A model generated the notes under the pieces. That model saw only the letters and a list, made by a program, of their open reading frames with translations, had not been told where the DNA came from and ran no database searches. DNA of 64,000 bases from Salmonirosea aquatica (GTDB taxonomy: Bacteria > Bacteroidota > Bacteroidia > Cytophagales > Spirosomataceae): NCBI RefSeq assembly GCF_009296315.1, contig NZ_WHLY01000004.1, positions 1-64,000 of the forward strand, read 5' to 3'. The position numbers and the translations under genes are program-made. This document shows positions 28,320-36,642 of this stretch, piece by piece (the first letter of the stretch is position 1; every line of letters begins with the position of its first letter).

Positions 28320-29213
28320 ATGAACACGAAAGCCATCAGCTACCGGATCATGCGTTTCCCCCTGTCACAAATAGCACTTGGCATTACTATCTGCTGTAGC
28401 ATTGTGGCTATCGGACAGGTGGGCGTTATTCAACTTTTCAAGTTAACAGCACTTGACGTGAATACCGTCAACCTGATAAACGCTGTCGTGGCCGCCATTC
28501 TCATTGTTGGCAGTTACGCACTGTGGTTCGGCTACTACGAAAAGAGACCTATTTCAGAATTGTCGTTAACCGGAATGGTCAGCCAGTTGATGATGGGAGT
28601 TACCCTGGGCGCGGTTTTGCAATCCCTGACCATTCTGGTCATCTACCTTGCCGCAGACTTCCAGATCATTTCCACTAATTCATTCCGTTTCGTCATTCCC
28701 GCACTGGCAGTTGCTTTAGCCGTGGCGGTTGTCGAAGAAATTATCATTCGGGGGATCATATTCCGTATTATCGAAAAAAGGTGGGGAAGTTACGTGGCGC
28801 TGCTTCTTTCGGCCTTGATCTTCGGGGTCATGCACCTGGCCAACCCCAACAGTTCCCTGATCGCAGCGCTGGGACTTTCCATACAAGCCGGGCTTTTGTT
28901 AGCTTCCGCGTACATCTACACCCGAAGTTTATGGTTTCCCATCGCCATCCATTTTGCCTGGAATTTTACTGAATCAGGAATTTTCGGCGCCAAGGTATCG
29001 GGAAGCGCACTGAGCAGGAGTTTGTTAGTTACGAAGATCGACGGAGCCGCGTGGATTACCGGCGGAGAATTTGGTCCAGAAGGATCTGTTCAGGCAACGC
29101 TATTTTGTTTACTGGCAACGATCTGTTTGCTACTGATGAGTCACCGCCAAAACAAACTGCTACCGCCTGCCCCTCCCCATGACTTATTATATGGTGACCC
29201 AATAGCCCCATAA
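28320..29213 (+). CDS. CPBP family intramembrane metalloprotease
   Basis: CPBP (Abi/CAAX-protease) proteins are multi-span membrane enzymes related to Rce1. The 297-residue protein has about eight hydrophobic helices and all family motifs: the EExxxR motif VEEIIIRG (Glu139, Glu140, Arg144), FGVMH (His172) and HFAWN (His211, Asn215). In bacteria these proteins often mature or protect against peptides. A paralogue with a changed EE motif is at 62007. It stands alone, 190 bp after a small membrane protein gene. Confidence 0.9.
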   Translation: MNTKAISYRIMRFPLSQIALGITICCSIVAIGQVGVIQLFKLTALDVNTVNLINAVVAAILIVGSYALWFGYYEKRPISELSLTGMVSQLMMGVTLGAVLQSLTILVIYLAADFQIISTNSFRFVIPALAVALAVAVVEEIIIRGIIFRIIEKRWGSYVALLLSALIFGVMHLANPNSSLIAALGLSIQAGLLLASAYIYTRSLWFPIAIHFAWNFTESGIFGAKVSGSALSRSLLVTKIDGAAWITGGEFGPEGSVQATLFCLLATICLLLMSHRQNKLLPPAPPHDLLYGDPIAP

Positions 29214-29260
29214 CAAAAATCTGAGCAATTCATCCATTCACCTGTAAACGCATAGCTACC

Positions 29261-29617
29261 ATGATGATTCTTGTGGCCGGGCCATACCGCTCCGGCACGA
29301 ACGACGATCCGGCTCTGATGGCCGAAAACTTACATCGGCTCGAAGCCGTAATCTTGGCCTTGTTTCGGGCGGGCTACCTGCCCATGATCGGCGAATGGGT
29401 TGCCTTGCCGCTCTGGCACCTGGCGGGTGGTCAAACACCCGGCGACGCGGCATGGCAGGAAATTTTGTATCCTGTCGCGCACCATTTGCTTGATCGGTGC
29501 GATGCCATCCTGCGTCTCCCCGGCGAGTCAAAGGGAGCCGATGAAGACGTTCGGTTGGCTACTGAACGCGGCCTGCCGGTGTACCATCGGCTGGATGATG
29601 TACCGGGGATATCTTAA
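29261..29617 (+). CDS. DUF4406/nucleoside deoxyribosyltransferase-like protein
   Basis: The 118-residue protein begins MMILVAGPYRSGTNDDP, the AGPYR motif shared by DUF4406 and the nucleoside 2-deoxyribosyltransferase superfamily. Next comes NLHRLEAVILALFRAGYLPM and a C-terminal CDAILRLPGESKGADEDVRL, where the GxSxGAxxD/E pattern matches the nucleotide-binding end of that fold. A second ATG at 29264 is equally possible. Catalysis is not proven: the usual downstream glutamate is placed by pattern only. It begins the long co-directional small-gene run. Confidence 0.7.
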   Translation: MMILVAGPYRSGTNDDPALMAENLHRLEAVILALFRAGYLPMIGEWVALPLWHLAGGQTPGDAAWQEILYPVAHHLLDRCDAILRLPGESKGADEDVRLATERGLPVYHRLDDVPGIS

Positions 29618-29661
29618 CCCTATAAACAGGTGCTGCCTACACCAGTATCAACCACCAAAAC

Positions 29662-30024
29662 ATGACTACGAAAAAAACAATTCTCGATGACTGGTCTGTC
29701 AAAGACCTCGAAGACGGTTCTTCCCTGACCGTTACGGTCGTTAACTACCCCGAATTGGGCCATCAGTCGCTGCCCGGCCTTCAGGTACTTTGCATGGGCA
29801 CTATCCTAAACTATGAACCCGGCATCGTGGAACGCTGGGCGTATCAGGCCAGCAAAGTGGGCGTGGAGGAGTACCTGATCGAAGACAACTCCTGGCTTAT
29901 GCATGATGACCGGTTTGTGAAAAACTACCTGATTCTCGGCTCGCCCCTAAAAATGAAAGTGTCGGTGAAAACCCGCACCTCCCAGATCGTCAGCCGGGAG
30001 TATGACCTACCGTTCGACGTATAA
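29662..30024 (+). CDS. Hypothetical protein, 120 residues
   Basis: A soluble protein with no signal peptide. It is rich in beta-type sequence (SSLTVTVVNYPELG, LKMKVSVKTRTSQIVSREYD) and has many acidic residues (VEEYLIEDNSWLMHDDRF). It lies 44 bp after the DUF4406 gene and 12 bp before the next, so it is co-transcribed. The size, acidity and company would suit an immunity-type protein, but no family was recognised. Confidence 0.55.
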   Translation: MTTKKTILDDWSVKDLEDGSSLTVTVVNYPELGHQSLPGLQVLCMGTILNYEPGIVERWAYQASKVGVEEYLIEDNSWLMHDDRFVKNYLILGSPLKMKVSVKTRTSQIVSREYDLPFDV

Positions 30025-30036
30025 ATATTACCGTTT

Positions 30037-30657
30037 ATGAAACGCTATATGAAGCCGTTGCTGATAATCCTGATGCTGGGAAATCTGATGTGGATTGTTC
30101 CAACTTGGAACGCGTCGAACCGGACAAAGCGGTCTGATCCGACCATTCGCATGCCCCAACTCGATTTGGTTGCCGATAGCGCAGTTTCCACCGATACGCG
30201 GCAGGCCCGGCAAACGGTGGTTCGCTTTCTAACTTGGTATAAAAATCATATTCAGGAAGCGAACCGGATTCCGCTTGTCAACCAGACTGCCGGGAAGCCG
30301 TATTCGGTGAATCTGAAAAATGGGGAGCGGTACCTAACTTACCTGAAAAGCAGCCACCGGCTGACCGATGCCTATCTCAATCAGTGGCGGGTGTTTTTTA
30401 GGGAACGGCAGGCGGGCTTCCGCCAGAGTCCGCAGTTCGAAGGGCCTCCCACCGGCTTCGATTACGATTTGGTGATGCTGACGCAGGACGTGGATACGCA
30501 GCTTGACTCGCTCAAATCCCTAAAAATGGGCAAAGTTACGATTTTAGGCGACCAGGCGACGGTGGGGTTTACGCTGCTCGATGTTTACGAATTTCGGCTC
30601 GTGCGGCAGAATAGACGCTGGCTAATCGACGAAATACTCAATCAAAGTCAGGAATAA
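30037..30657 (+). CDS. Exported DUF3828-like protein
   Basis: This 206-residue protein has an N-terminal hydrophobic segment (MKPLLIILMLGNLMWIVP) that acts as a signal or anchor; the ATG at 30049 is an alternative start. The body (VVRFLTWYKNHIQEANRIPL, SHRLTDAYLNQWRVFFR, FDYDLVMLTQDVD, and a final EFRLVRQNRRWLIDEI) fits the DUF3828/NTF2-like pattern of small Bacteroidota envelope proteins. It ends two bases before the next ATG. The function is unknown. Confidence 0.6.
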   Translation: MKRYMKPLLIILMLGNLMWIVPTWNASNRTKRSDPTIRMPQLDLVADSAVSTDTRQARQTVVRFLTWYKNHIQEANRIPLVNQTAGKPYSVNLKNGERYLTYLKSSHRLTDAYLNQWRVFFRERQAGFRQSPQFEGPPTGFDYDLVMLTQDVDTQLDSLKSLKMGKVTILGDQATVGFTLLDVYEFRLVRQNRRWLIDEILNQSQE

Positions 30658-30659
30658 CA

Positions 30660-31100
30660 ATGGAACTATCGACCATGCAGAAACTTGACGATTGGATGAC
30701 TGCCCACTGCTACCCAGACAGCTACGCCATCGGCAAGCGAATCATCCACGAGGGGTACGGTTTATACCGCGACGGGAATCAGTTCGTGTGGTTTTACACC
30801 GAACGGGGTGCGCGCGACAACCTGCACTATTTCCAAACCGAATCAGATGCCGTTGCCTACGTCTTTGCCGCCATAACCAGCGATAAAACGGGAAATAGGC
30901 ACCTGATTGGACTGGTGACGACTACTCAGGAACAAGTATTGCTCACCGAACTCGACGCGCGCGGGGTACGATATTGGAAGGATGAAATTCCGTTTGGTAG
31001 CCTGCACGACAAACGAAGCCGGATTTTTGTTTTCGGCTGCGACATCCGCCGGGTACCGGACCTGCTGGAAAAATACGGAATATGGCAACAGGGGAACTAA
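30660..31100 (+). CDS. Hypothetical immunity-like protein, 146 residues
   Basis: A soluble protein starting MELSTMQKLDDWMTAHCYPD, with GKRIIHEGYGLYRDGNQFVW, YTERGARDNLHYFQTESDAV and a C-terminal IFVFGCDIRRVPDLLEKYG. The layout of short beta strands with a YTERG.R-type loop recalls small immunity-protein families of polymorphic toxin systems, but I cannot assign one. The start is two bases after the previous stop, so the two are translationally linked. No signal peptide. Confidence 0.5.
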   Translation: MELSTMQKLDDWMTAHCYPDSYAIGKRIIHEGYGLYRDGNQFVWFYTERGARDNLHYFQTESDAVAYVFAAITSDKTGNRHLIGLVTTTQEQVLLTELDARGVRYWKDEIPFGSLHDKRSRIFVFGCDIRRVPDLLEKYGIWQQGN

Positions 31101-31161
31101 CAAACACGCACCGATCGGAGGGTTGCACCAGACTATTCGCCCCATTCTAAACCCTGTAAAA

Positions 31162-31428
31162 ATGACTACGGTCAAAATTCTTAACGGTATCAACTGGCTC
31201 CTTATCGGGGTGTACGGCGGCCTTGTCGTCTGGGCCTTGCTGCAAAAGGCGAACCCCTACAATGATGCCGGGGGTGGCGAAATGGAGGTCGCCCTGAAAG
31301 GTGTCGGCGTTTTTCTGTTCCTTGTATTGGCCGGGCTGAACTGGCTGCCGCATACATGGACAAAAATCGTCACCCTACTGCTCGTTGTATCGCTCCTCCT
31401 GTTAATCCGTTACATCAGTACCCACTAA
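31162..31428 (+). CDS. Small three-helix membrane protein
   Basis: 88 residues from MTTVKILNGINWLLIGVYGG. Three hydrophobic stretches (INWLLIGVYGGLVVWALL, ALKGVGVFLFLVLAGLNWL, IVTLLLVVSLLLLIRYI) fill most of the protein. The longer upstream in-frame reading overlaps the previous gene and is unlikely. No family was recognised. Confidence 0.55.
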   Translation: MTTVKILNGINWLLIGVYGGLVVWALLQKANPYNDAGGGEMEVALKGVGVFLFLVLAGLNWLPHTWTKIVTLLLVVSLLLLIRYISTH

Positions 31429-31450
31429 GCCCACTTTACTGACCTCCTCC

Positions 31451-32569
31451 ATGAAACTATTCCATATCCTACTTTCTCTGCTGGGCCTGGGCCTTCTGGC
31501 GGCTTGTAAAAAGTCAGGTTACCAGACCAAAAATGGCTTCGTGTACTACAAAGACTACCGGATGGATTCGGCCGATTACAAATCATTTGAAGCGTTGAAC
31601 AGCGTTTTTGCCCGCGATAAAAACCGGGGTTATTACCGGGGCATTGAACTCGAACCTACGGTCGGAACCAGCTTTACCGCGCTCGACGACTATTATGCCA
31701 AAGACCACGCGGTCGTTTACTTCTGTGATAATTACATTGATTTCAAGTTGTTCGAGACTACCCGGAGGAATAAAATAATCCGGGTGATACAGGCCGATGC
31801 CGCTTCGTTCGAGGTGATCGGGAATGAATATGCCTACGCAAAAGACAAGTTTCGCGCTTACTATCAAGGGATAGGTTTTGCCGTGGCTGATGTCGCTTCG
31901 TTTGTGCCGCTCGACCCCCATTTTGGCAAGGACAGCCGGGTGGGTTATTTCCAACAGGCCCCTATCAGGGGCAGTGACGGAAAGTCCTTTGCCGTGGTAA
32001 GCCGAAATTTTGCTAAAGACAAGCGAATTGTTTATTACTGCTGGAGCATTGTAGACATGCCCATTGGTGGCGTTACGTCGGGGGTTCGTCCCCTCCCGAA
32101 CGCGCTGCCTGATTCGTTCACCGCCGTGGGGCTGTATTATGCCACCGACGATAACCACGCATTTTACAAGGATAAACTCATTCCCGAAGCCGACCCGGCC
32201 ACATTTGCCCAGTGGGAGGAGTTGTACACTCAATATGCCCGCGACAGCACCCGGATTTACTTCCAGCATCACTGCATCCTAAGTGCCGACCGGCAGACGT
32301 TTGCGCTCCTGGCCGATGACTACGCCCAGGACAGCCAAACCGTTTTCTACCAGGACCACCCTCTGGCTAAGGCCGACCGGACCACTTTCACGATGCTGGA
32401 ATATGGCTACGCCAAAGACGCCCGTCATGTGTATTACGAGGGGGAAATTCTGGCCCGTGCCGATCCGGCCTCGTTCGCGATGGTAACCAACGAAGCCGAC
32501 CGCGACGCCGCCGACAAAACCCATTCTTACGCAGCGGGCCGCCAAATTACCCAAACCAACCAAGCATGA
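31451..32569 (+). CDS. DKNYY-repeat lipoprotein
   Basis: 372 residues with a lipoprotein signal (LLSLLGLGLLAACKK, cysteine 19). At least seven tandem repeats follow in which a DKN/RxxYY-type strand alternates with ADxxSF: ARDKNRGYYRG, AKDHAVVYFCD, AKDKFRAYYQG, GKDSRVGYFQQ, AKDKRIVYYCW, AQDSQTVFYQD, AKDARHVYYEG. This is the DKNYY family pattern; the repeats probably stack as a beta structure on the outer membrane. The function of the family is not established. Its TGA overlaps the next gene's ATG (ATGA at 32566). Confidence 0.8.
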   Translation: MKLFHILLSLLGLGLLAACKKSGYQTKNGFVYYKDYRMDSADYKSFEALNSVFARDKNRGYYRGIELEPTVGTSFTALDDYYAKDHAVVYFCDNYIDFKLFETTRRNKIIRVIQADAASFEVIGNEYAYAKDKFRAYYQGIGFAVADVASFVPLDPHFGKDSRVGYFQQAPIRGSDGKSFAVVSRNFAKDKRIVYYCWSIVDMPIGGVTSGVRPLPNALPDSFTAVGLYYATDDNHAFYKDKLIPEADPATFAQWEELYTQYARDSTRIYFQHHCILSADRQTFALLADDYAQDSQTVFYQDHPLAKADRTTFTMLEYGYAKDARHVYYEGEILARADPASFAMVTNEADRDAADKTHSYAAGRQITQTNQA

Positions 32570-32865
32570 ACTTAAACCAGCACCCTACCCTCGACCAACT
32601 TTGCAAACTCGTGGCCAGCGTCGATGACGACCGGTACTCCCACATTCTTTTCGTGACCAAAGATGGGGAAGTCCACCTTCCTCCCCTTAGGGCCGACACC
32701 GCCAATGAAGACATCCTTCAGTTCGTGCTGGATTCCTTTATGATTTCCAAAGGGTACCTGGGTTGGCAGGCCGCGCAGGATCCGGAATGGATGGACGAGC
32801 TGTTTTCAGAACTGAACGCCCATTGGGTGGAGAAGACAATCGGCTTTGCCTGGCAATCCATCTAG
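32566..32865 (+). CDS. Hypothetical small soluble protein, 99 residues
   Basis: It starts inside the DKNYY gene's stop (ATGA), so it is coupled to it. An acidic soluble protein: QLCKLVASVDDDRYSHILFV, DGEVHLPPLRADT, FVLDSFMISKGYLG and a C-terminal HWVEKTIGFAWQSI. No family was recognised. Its size, charge and coupling to a surface lipoprotein fit an immunity or chaperone role, but that is only a guess. Confidence 0.5.
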   Translation: MNLNQHPTLDQLCKLVASVDDDRYSHILFVTKDGEVHLPPLRADTANEDILQFVLDSFMISKGYLGWQAAQDPEWMDELFSELNAHWVEKTIGFAWQSI

Positions 32866-32914
32866 AGTACCCTCCGCACAGCACAAAATCACAAACCCCT
32901 AATAAAACAGCCTC

Positions 32915-33523
32915 ATGCCAATCACACCATTATTCATCTCTTTATGGGTCCTACTCATGCTATCCGATCCAGGCTATGCACAGACGCCAAAACCCGCCAT
33001 TAATTATTTGGGGATTCAGGCACCGATTTCCGTCCAAAAAAACACCTATCGGTTAAGCTGGTCGGCCCACCCGGATGCTTCGCTTTATAAACAGGAATAC
33101 CTGGTTGCTGGCGATGACTTTCCGAAGTACAAGTCGATGGTGGGTATTGATTGTATGCTGACCGAATCAACGGTAGACCAGGCGGTGGCTGCCAAACTAC
33201 GCGAACTGGATAAACTGAAACGCACCAATCCGATTGTCAACTACGAAGTGATCAAGAATCCCGCCACGGGTGAAAAAATCATCGACTGCCTGATTGGCAA
33301 CAATGCCGCCAATGAAAGGGATACTCTGGTGGAGCGGGACGTATTCCGGTTTAAAGCCGTCAAGACTAAATCCGGCCAGCGAGGCATTCTGCTGTTCATG
33401 ATCAGCATCCGAAAATATGGCTCAGAAATTTCCCCGTTTCTGACTAAGCTGAAAGTCGAAAAACAGCTTTTAGTCAACGAAGTAGCTGAACTATCAATGC
33501 CCGAAATTCAATTAAAGAACTAG
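32915..33523 (+). CDS. Secreted hypothetical protein, 202 residues
   Basis: A signal peptide (MPITPLFISLWVLLMLSDPG, cut after YAQ) precedes a mixed alpha/beta body: KNTYRLSWSAHPDASLYKQE, VDQAVAAKLRELDKLKR, CLIGNNAANERDTLVERDVF, FRFKAVKTKSGQRGILLFMI. No motif was recognised. The stop TAG overlaps a GTG of the next reading. It is co-directional with its neighbours. Confidence 0.6.
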   Translation: MPITPLFISLWVLLMLSDPGYAQTPKPAINYLGIQAPISVQKNTYRLSWSAHPDASLYKQEYLVAGDDFPKYKSMVGIDCMLTESTVDQAVAAKLRELDKLKRTNPIVNYEVIKNPATGEKIIDCLIGNNAANERDTLVERDVFRFKAVKTKSGQRGILLFMISIRKYGSEISPFLTKLKVEKQLLVNEVAELSMPEIQLKN

Positions 33524-33792
33524 TGAAAGAGCTTGTCGTTTACTCCAAATTGCTTTTTAGTGCGGATTGGTCAAGTACCGAAATTAAACAGCACTCCCTC
33601 AAAAAGCGAACTCTCTTTATGAGTTCCAACCTACTGTATGGGCTTTTGTGTCCCGCATGTACTTTCGACACCGAAGGAATGCATTGGCTTTGGGCCGACA
33701 CCCCACCAGTTGCCATGCTTTTAGCCTTCGCTACGGGCACATTGGGGGCCTTGTGGGATAATGAAAATAGAAAATTGAGACAAGAAAGGTAA
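33523..33792 (+). CDS. Hypothetical small protein, start uncertain
   Basis: An 89-residue reading from a GTG that overlaps the previous stop; an internal ATG at 33619 (MSSNLLYGLL) gives about 57 residues. It contains CPACTFDTEGMHWLWADTPP and one hydrophobic helix (VAMLLAFATGTLGALW). No family was recognised. It may be a real small membrane protein in the array or the product of an annotation gap. Confidence 0.35.
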   Translation: MKELVVYSKLLFSADWSSTEIKQHSLKKRTLFMSSNLLYGLLCPACTFDTEGMHWLWADTPPVAMLLAFATGTLGALWDNENRKLRQER

Positions 33793-33825
33793 GCTCAAAA
33801 AACCATCTAAACCAGAGAAAAACGA

Positions 33826-34032
33826 ATGAAATACGTCGGAATCGGGTTCCTCATCGGCCTGGCAGGCTACATCCTGGCGGCCTTTCTGAGCTACTACCTT
33901 ATGGGCAAGTTTTCGTCTAATGGGCACGACCGGAGCGTCGAGGCCAGCATGACGAGCATTTTCTTTCTCGGCCCGATTGGTTTCATCCTCGCATTTATTG
34001 GGGGATACCTTTGGGCTAAACACACGTTTTAA
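33826..34032 (+). CDS. Small two-helix membrane protein, 68 residues
   Basis: MKYVGIGFLIGLAGYILAAF forms one helix and SIFFLGPIGFILAFIGGYLW the other, with a polar loop (SSNGHDRSVEAS) between. The next gene starts 10 bp after its stop, so it is probably in the same operon. The function is unknown. Confidence 0.55.
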   Translation: MKYVGIGFLIGLAGYILAAFLSYYLMGKFSSNGHDRSVEASMTSIFFLGPIGFILAFIGGYLWAKHTF

Positions 34033-34042
34033 ATCGACTACC

Positions 34043-34375
34043 ATGTCCGAAGATATCTTCTCCTCTAATCGGCAGTATAAGGTAAGTTTTGACAGTTATG
34101 AGATGCGGATGAGCCACTGGATCGACCAACCGTCGCTGATTCGGGAAAGCGACAGCGCCTGTCTGTTTTCGATCAACACGGATGACTGGTCGGCCTGGGA
34201 GGTGAGCTGGTTGGATGAATCGACCGTAACACTGGTGATGCGGAAATACCCCGGCCTGATTGATTGTACCATCGAACTGAATATCGCTACGAACGAAGGC
34301 CAAGCTATAAGCCGAAGGGCTTCGGTAGTGGGCAGTTTTTCATCGGTGAAAGAGTGGGTGTTAGGCCTAACATAA
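34043..34375 (+). CDS. Hypothetical soluble protein, 110 residues
   Basis: From MSEDIFSSNRQYKVSFDSYE the protein is mainly beta: MRMSHWIDQPSLI, CLFSINTDDWSAWEVSWLDE, VTLVMRKYPGLIDCTIELNI. The pattern of an N-terminal RQYKVSF strand and a WSAWEV-type strand is that of small barrel proteins seen in toxin-immunity arrays. The ATG at 34043 follows the previous stop by 10 bp; the longer in-frame reading from 33977 overlaps the previous gene. It overlaps the convergent gene by nine bases. Confidence 0.5.
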   Translation: MSEDIFSSNRQYKVSFDSYEMRMSHWIDQPSLIRESDSACLFSINTDDWSAWEVSWLDESTVTLVMRKYPGLIDCTIELNIATNEGQAISRRASVVGSFSSVKEWVLGLT

Positions 34376-34801
34376 AGGATTATCGGTACTGAATTCCGAT
34401 GGAGCTGTACCCCTCTTTGGGATCATAAGATGCCTGTGCGTCTCCCCAGCAAACGGGCCTTCGCGCCCCAATTCGTTGCAGAGCCAAACCCGCAGGACAG
34501 CCAGCATTTCCAGTTCCCGTTGTTCCGACCACGAATCCCAGCCAGCGGTCAGGTCGAAAGGGTCATGGTACACCAACAACTCGATCTGTTGCAGGGCCTT
34601 GGCACAGTAGCCGAGTGAGATAATGACGTAATACTCCTCTACGACCATGTTTTTAATGGTTAGCCATTGCCAACCGTTCCTGTGGTCGACAAACTGCTTA
34701 ATCTCGCCGGGCGGGTAGGCCGATGTATCCGCCAAAGTATCCCCGGCATGAAGCTGGCAGGTATCCGAAAGACGAATTGAACCCGTTTCTTTATCTATCA
34801 T
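34367..34801 (-). CDS. Hypothetical protein on the opposite strand of the array
   Basis: 144 residues, MIDKETGSIRLSDTCQLHAG, then WLTIKNMVVEEYYVIISLGY and a helical DSWSEQRELEMLAVLRVWLC. It is the only minus-strand gene within the 29-36 kb array, and its end overlaps the neighbour by nine bases. No family was recognised. The intact open frame and ordinary composition support a real gene. Confidence 0.45.
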   Translation of the reverse strand: MIDKETGSIRLSDTCQLHAGDTLADTSAYPPGEIKQFVDHRNGWQWLTIKNMVVEEYYVIISLGYCAKALQQIELLVYHDPFDLTAGWDSWSEQRELEMLAVLRVWLCNELGREGPFAGETHRHLMIPKRGTAPSEFSTDNPLC

Positions 34802-34824
34802 ACGTATTTAGAAAACACACAACC

Positions 34825-35757
34825 ATGCCAAGCTCAACTCTTTCAGCCGACATAAAAGTAAAACACAGATCCTATTTTAAAGACAAAAAATCAGACGTTG
34901 ACTATTTTGAAAATTGGGTCAGTCAATTGGAAAAAAATAACGGGAGGACGTACGAACGTCATACCGTCGCAACGTCCTTGGGAGAAACACACGTTTGGGG
35001 CTTCAATACCCAACATGACTACCCTGACACACTTGTAATATTTCCGGGAGCACGAACGACGTCGCTCATTTGGGATTTTGACAGGGGCCTGGACAACCTG
35101 AACCATCCCATGAAAATCTACATGGTCGAAACCAACGGGTTGCCCAACCTGAGTGAAGGGAACACTCCCGAGATTCACTCGTTGGAGTATGGGTGCTGGG
35201 CGACGGAGGTACTGAATGGTCTGAACATCGAAACTGCCTACGTAGCCGGAGCTTCGTTCGGCGGGCTAATCTGTATGAAGCTGGGCCTGCTCAGTCCAGA
35301 ACGGATCAAAGCGGCTTTTCTGCTGAATCCGGGCTGTTTGCAACCTTTTTCCCTTCGCCTCAAAAACTTATACTACAATCTTTTGCCCATCCTGCGCCCG
35401 AATGAAACGAATGTTTTGACATTTTTAGAGCAGGCGGTTTTCTGCAAACCGAATCATCAGCTTTCCCCAACCGCCGAAAAAATGCTGGTCGACTACGAGG
35501 TTTTCGCCTTAACCCGGTATAAAGACAACACCCAAAAGCCCTATTACATGGATAGGCAGCTGGCCCAGTTCACGGTCGACACCTTCCTGCTTGAAGGGGA
35601 TCAGGATTTACTGTTTCCTCACCAAAAGTCCATTGACAATGCCAGAAAACACATGAAGTCACTGAAACAAGTCGTCGTATTTCCTAAGGTCGGGCATGGG
35701 ATTGAAACTTACGATAAGGCTCTGAATTTCATCGGGAAAACTATTCAAAAATCATGA
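34825..35757 (+). CDS. Alpha/beta hydrolase
   Basis: 310 residues from MPSSTLSADIKVK; an earlier in-frame start overlaps the minus gene. The alpha/beta hydrolase fold is shown by the oxyanion strand TLVIFPGARTTS, the nucleophile elbow GASFGG (about residue 140), the acid loop LLEGDQDLLFP and the catalytic histidine in VGHGIETY near the C-terminus. The N-terminal 60 residues are unlike common family members. There is no signal peptide. The substrate is unknown. Its TGA overlaps the ATG of the next, broken gene (ATGA at 35754). Confidence 0.82.
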   Translation: MPSSTLSADIKVKHRSYFKDKKSDVDYFENWVSQLEKNNGRTYERHTVATSLGETHVWGFNTQHDYPDTLVIFPGARTTSLIWDFDRGLDNLNHPMKIYMVETNGLPNLSEGNTPEIHSLEYGCWATEVLNGLNIETAYVAGASFGGLICMKLGLLSPERIKAAFLLNPGCLQPFSLRLKNLYYNLLPILRPNETNVLTFLEQAVFCKPNHQLSPTAEKMLVDYEVFALTRYKDNTQKPYYMDRQLAQFTVDTFLLEGDQDLLFPHQKSIDNARKHMKSLKQVVVFPKVGHGIETYDKALNFIGKTIQKS

Positions 35758-36093
35758 CGGAGCTTACTCCTTCAGCCGACAGCCCAACCGCCGAACCCAG
35801 CCCGCACCTGAGCTACTTCCACGAAGGGCGCGGGGGCACGATCCATTACACCAGCCCCGAAACGAGTTTCGATATGTGGTACGAGCTGGCTACCGCCCGC
35901 CTTGGTTATCATCGGCATTACAGAACCCAAGTATTGGGAGTACCAAACAAAAACACCCCTTGTGCAGCGCGAAGTCATCCTGCGATTCATCGGTCAGCAG
36001 GTGATCAATGATAAGCTTTCAGGAAACGGTTATTTCATATTTGACGACCAGATTATGTCAATTTGTCGGGGTAAAAACCCAGATCCTGACTAA
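35754..36093 (+). pseudogene. Hypothetical protein, single frameshift
   Basis: The reading starts in the previous stop (ATGA) and encodes MTELTPSADSPTAEPSPHLS up to DMWYELATA. It must change frame near 35898 to continue as LVIIGITEPKYWEYQTKTPL, QREVILRFIGQQVINDKLSG and NGYFIFDDQIMSIC, ending at 36093. The joined protein of about 112 residues has no family that I recognise. One missing or extra base explains the break. Confidence 0.5.
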
Positions 36094-36129
36094 CCCATTC
36101 GGATTGAAGAATTCCATTGACCGATTCAC

Positions 36130-36345
36130 AACGGGCTGAGCAGGTATTTTATGACGAACAGGATGACCGCCTAGCCAGCCAACTAAATGCATTGATGGCT
36201 TCGGCAATCCGGTCACAGCGCATGAAAAACACGCACACCGGCTGCTGTAGATGCTCGAAGGGGAGGCTGGGCAACCACGTAAACCGATACGGTCAAACAA
36301 GCGTGGGAGGGCCGCTACGCTACCCCGACCAGTCGAAGCTCACTA
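36130..36345 (+). pseudogene. Decayed second globin copy
   Basis: The stretch can be aligned by eye with the end of the intact globin at 27250. DGFGNPVTAHEKHAHRLL, a stop, then MLE matches NGYGVQPSHYEDVKAALLWTLE. After a shift, TDTVKQAWEGRYA matches NETVRQAWEACYD. At DNA level CGGTCAAACAAGCGTGGGA resembles CGGTCAGACAAGCCTGGGA. Stops and frame changes show it is dead. The upstream part (EQDDRLASQLNALM) may be the E-helix region. Confidence 0.6.
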
Positions 36346-36389
36346 TGTGAGACACAAAGACGGCATTACTCCAGCAGGTTCTCAGAAGC

Positions 36390-36417
36390 CCTCCGCCACA
36401 GGTACGGAGGTTTTTTT
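36390..36417 (+). terminator. Intrinsic terminator
   Basis: CCTCCG (36390-36395) pairs with CGGAGG (36405-36410), followed by T7. It closes the small-gene array and the globin remnant on the plus strand. Confidence 0.7.
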
Positions 36418-36642
36418 GTCCAGTTATTATGAGAGAACCCGTCGTGAACCGAAGCTCATAAACGACTCACCGCCGTTGACTTACGTTTCAACGCCAAGAT
36501 TACAGCAGCTCGGGACGAAACTTTTGACGCCCTCCCACACGCCCCCCACCTTTGTATCACAATAAAGCAGGGGAGGCCGAAAACCTGAAATCGAGTAGGC
36601 AAAAAACGAACAGTATGTAACATTTTGTAAACCAACAAAGCC

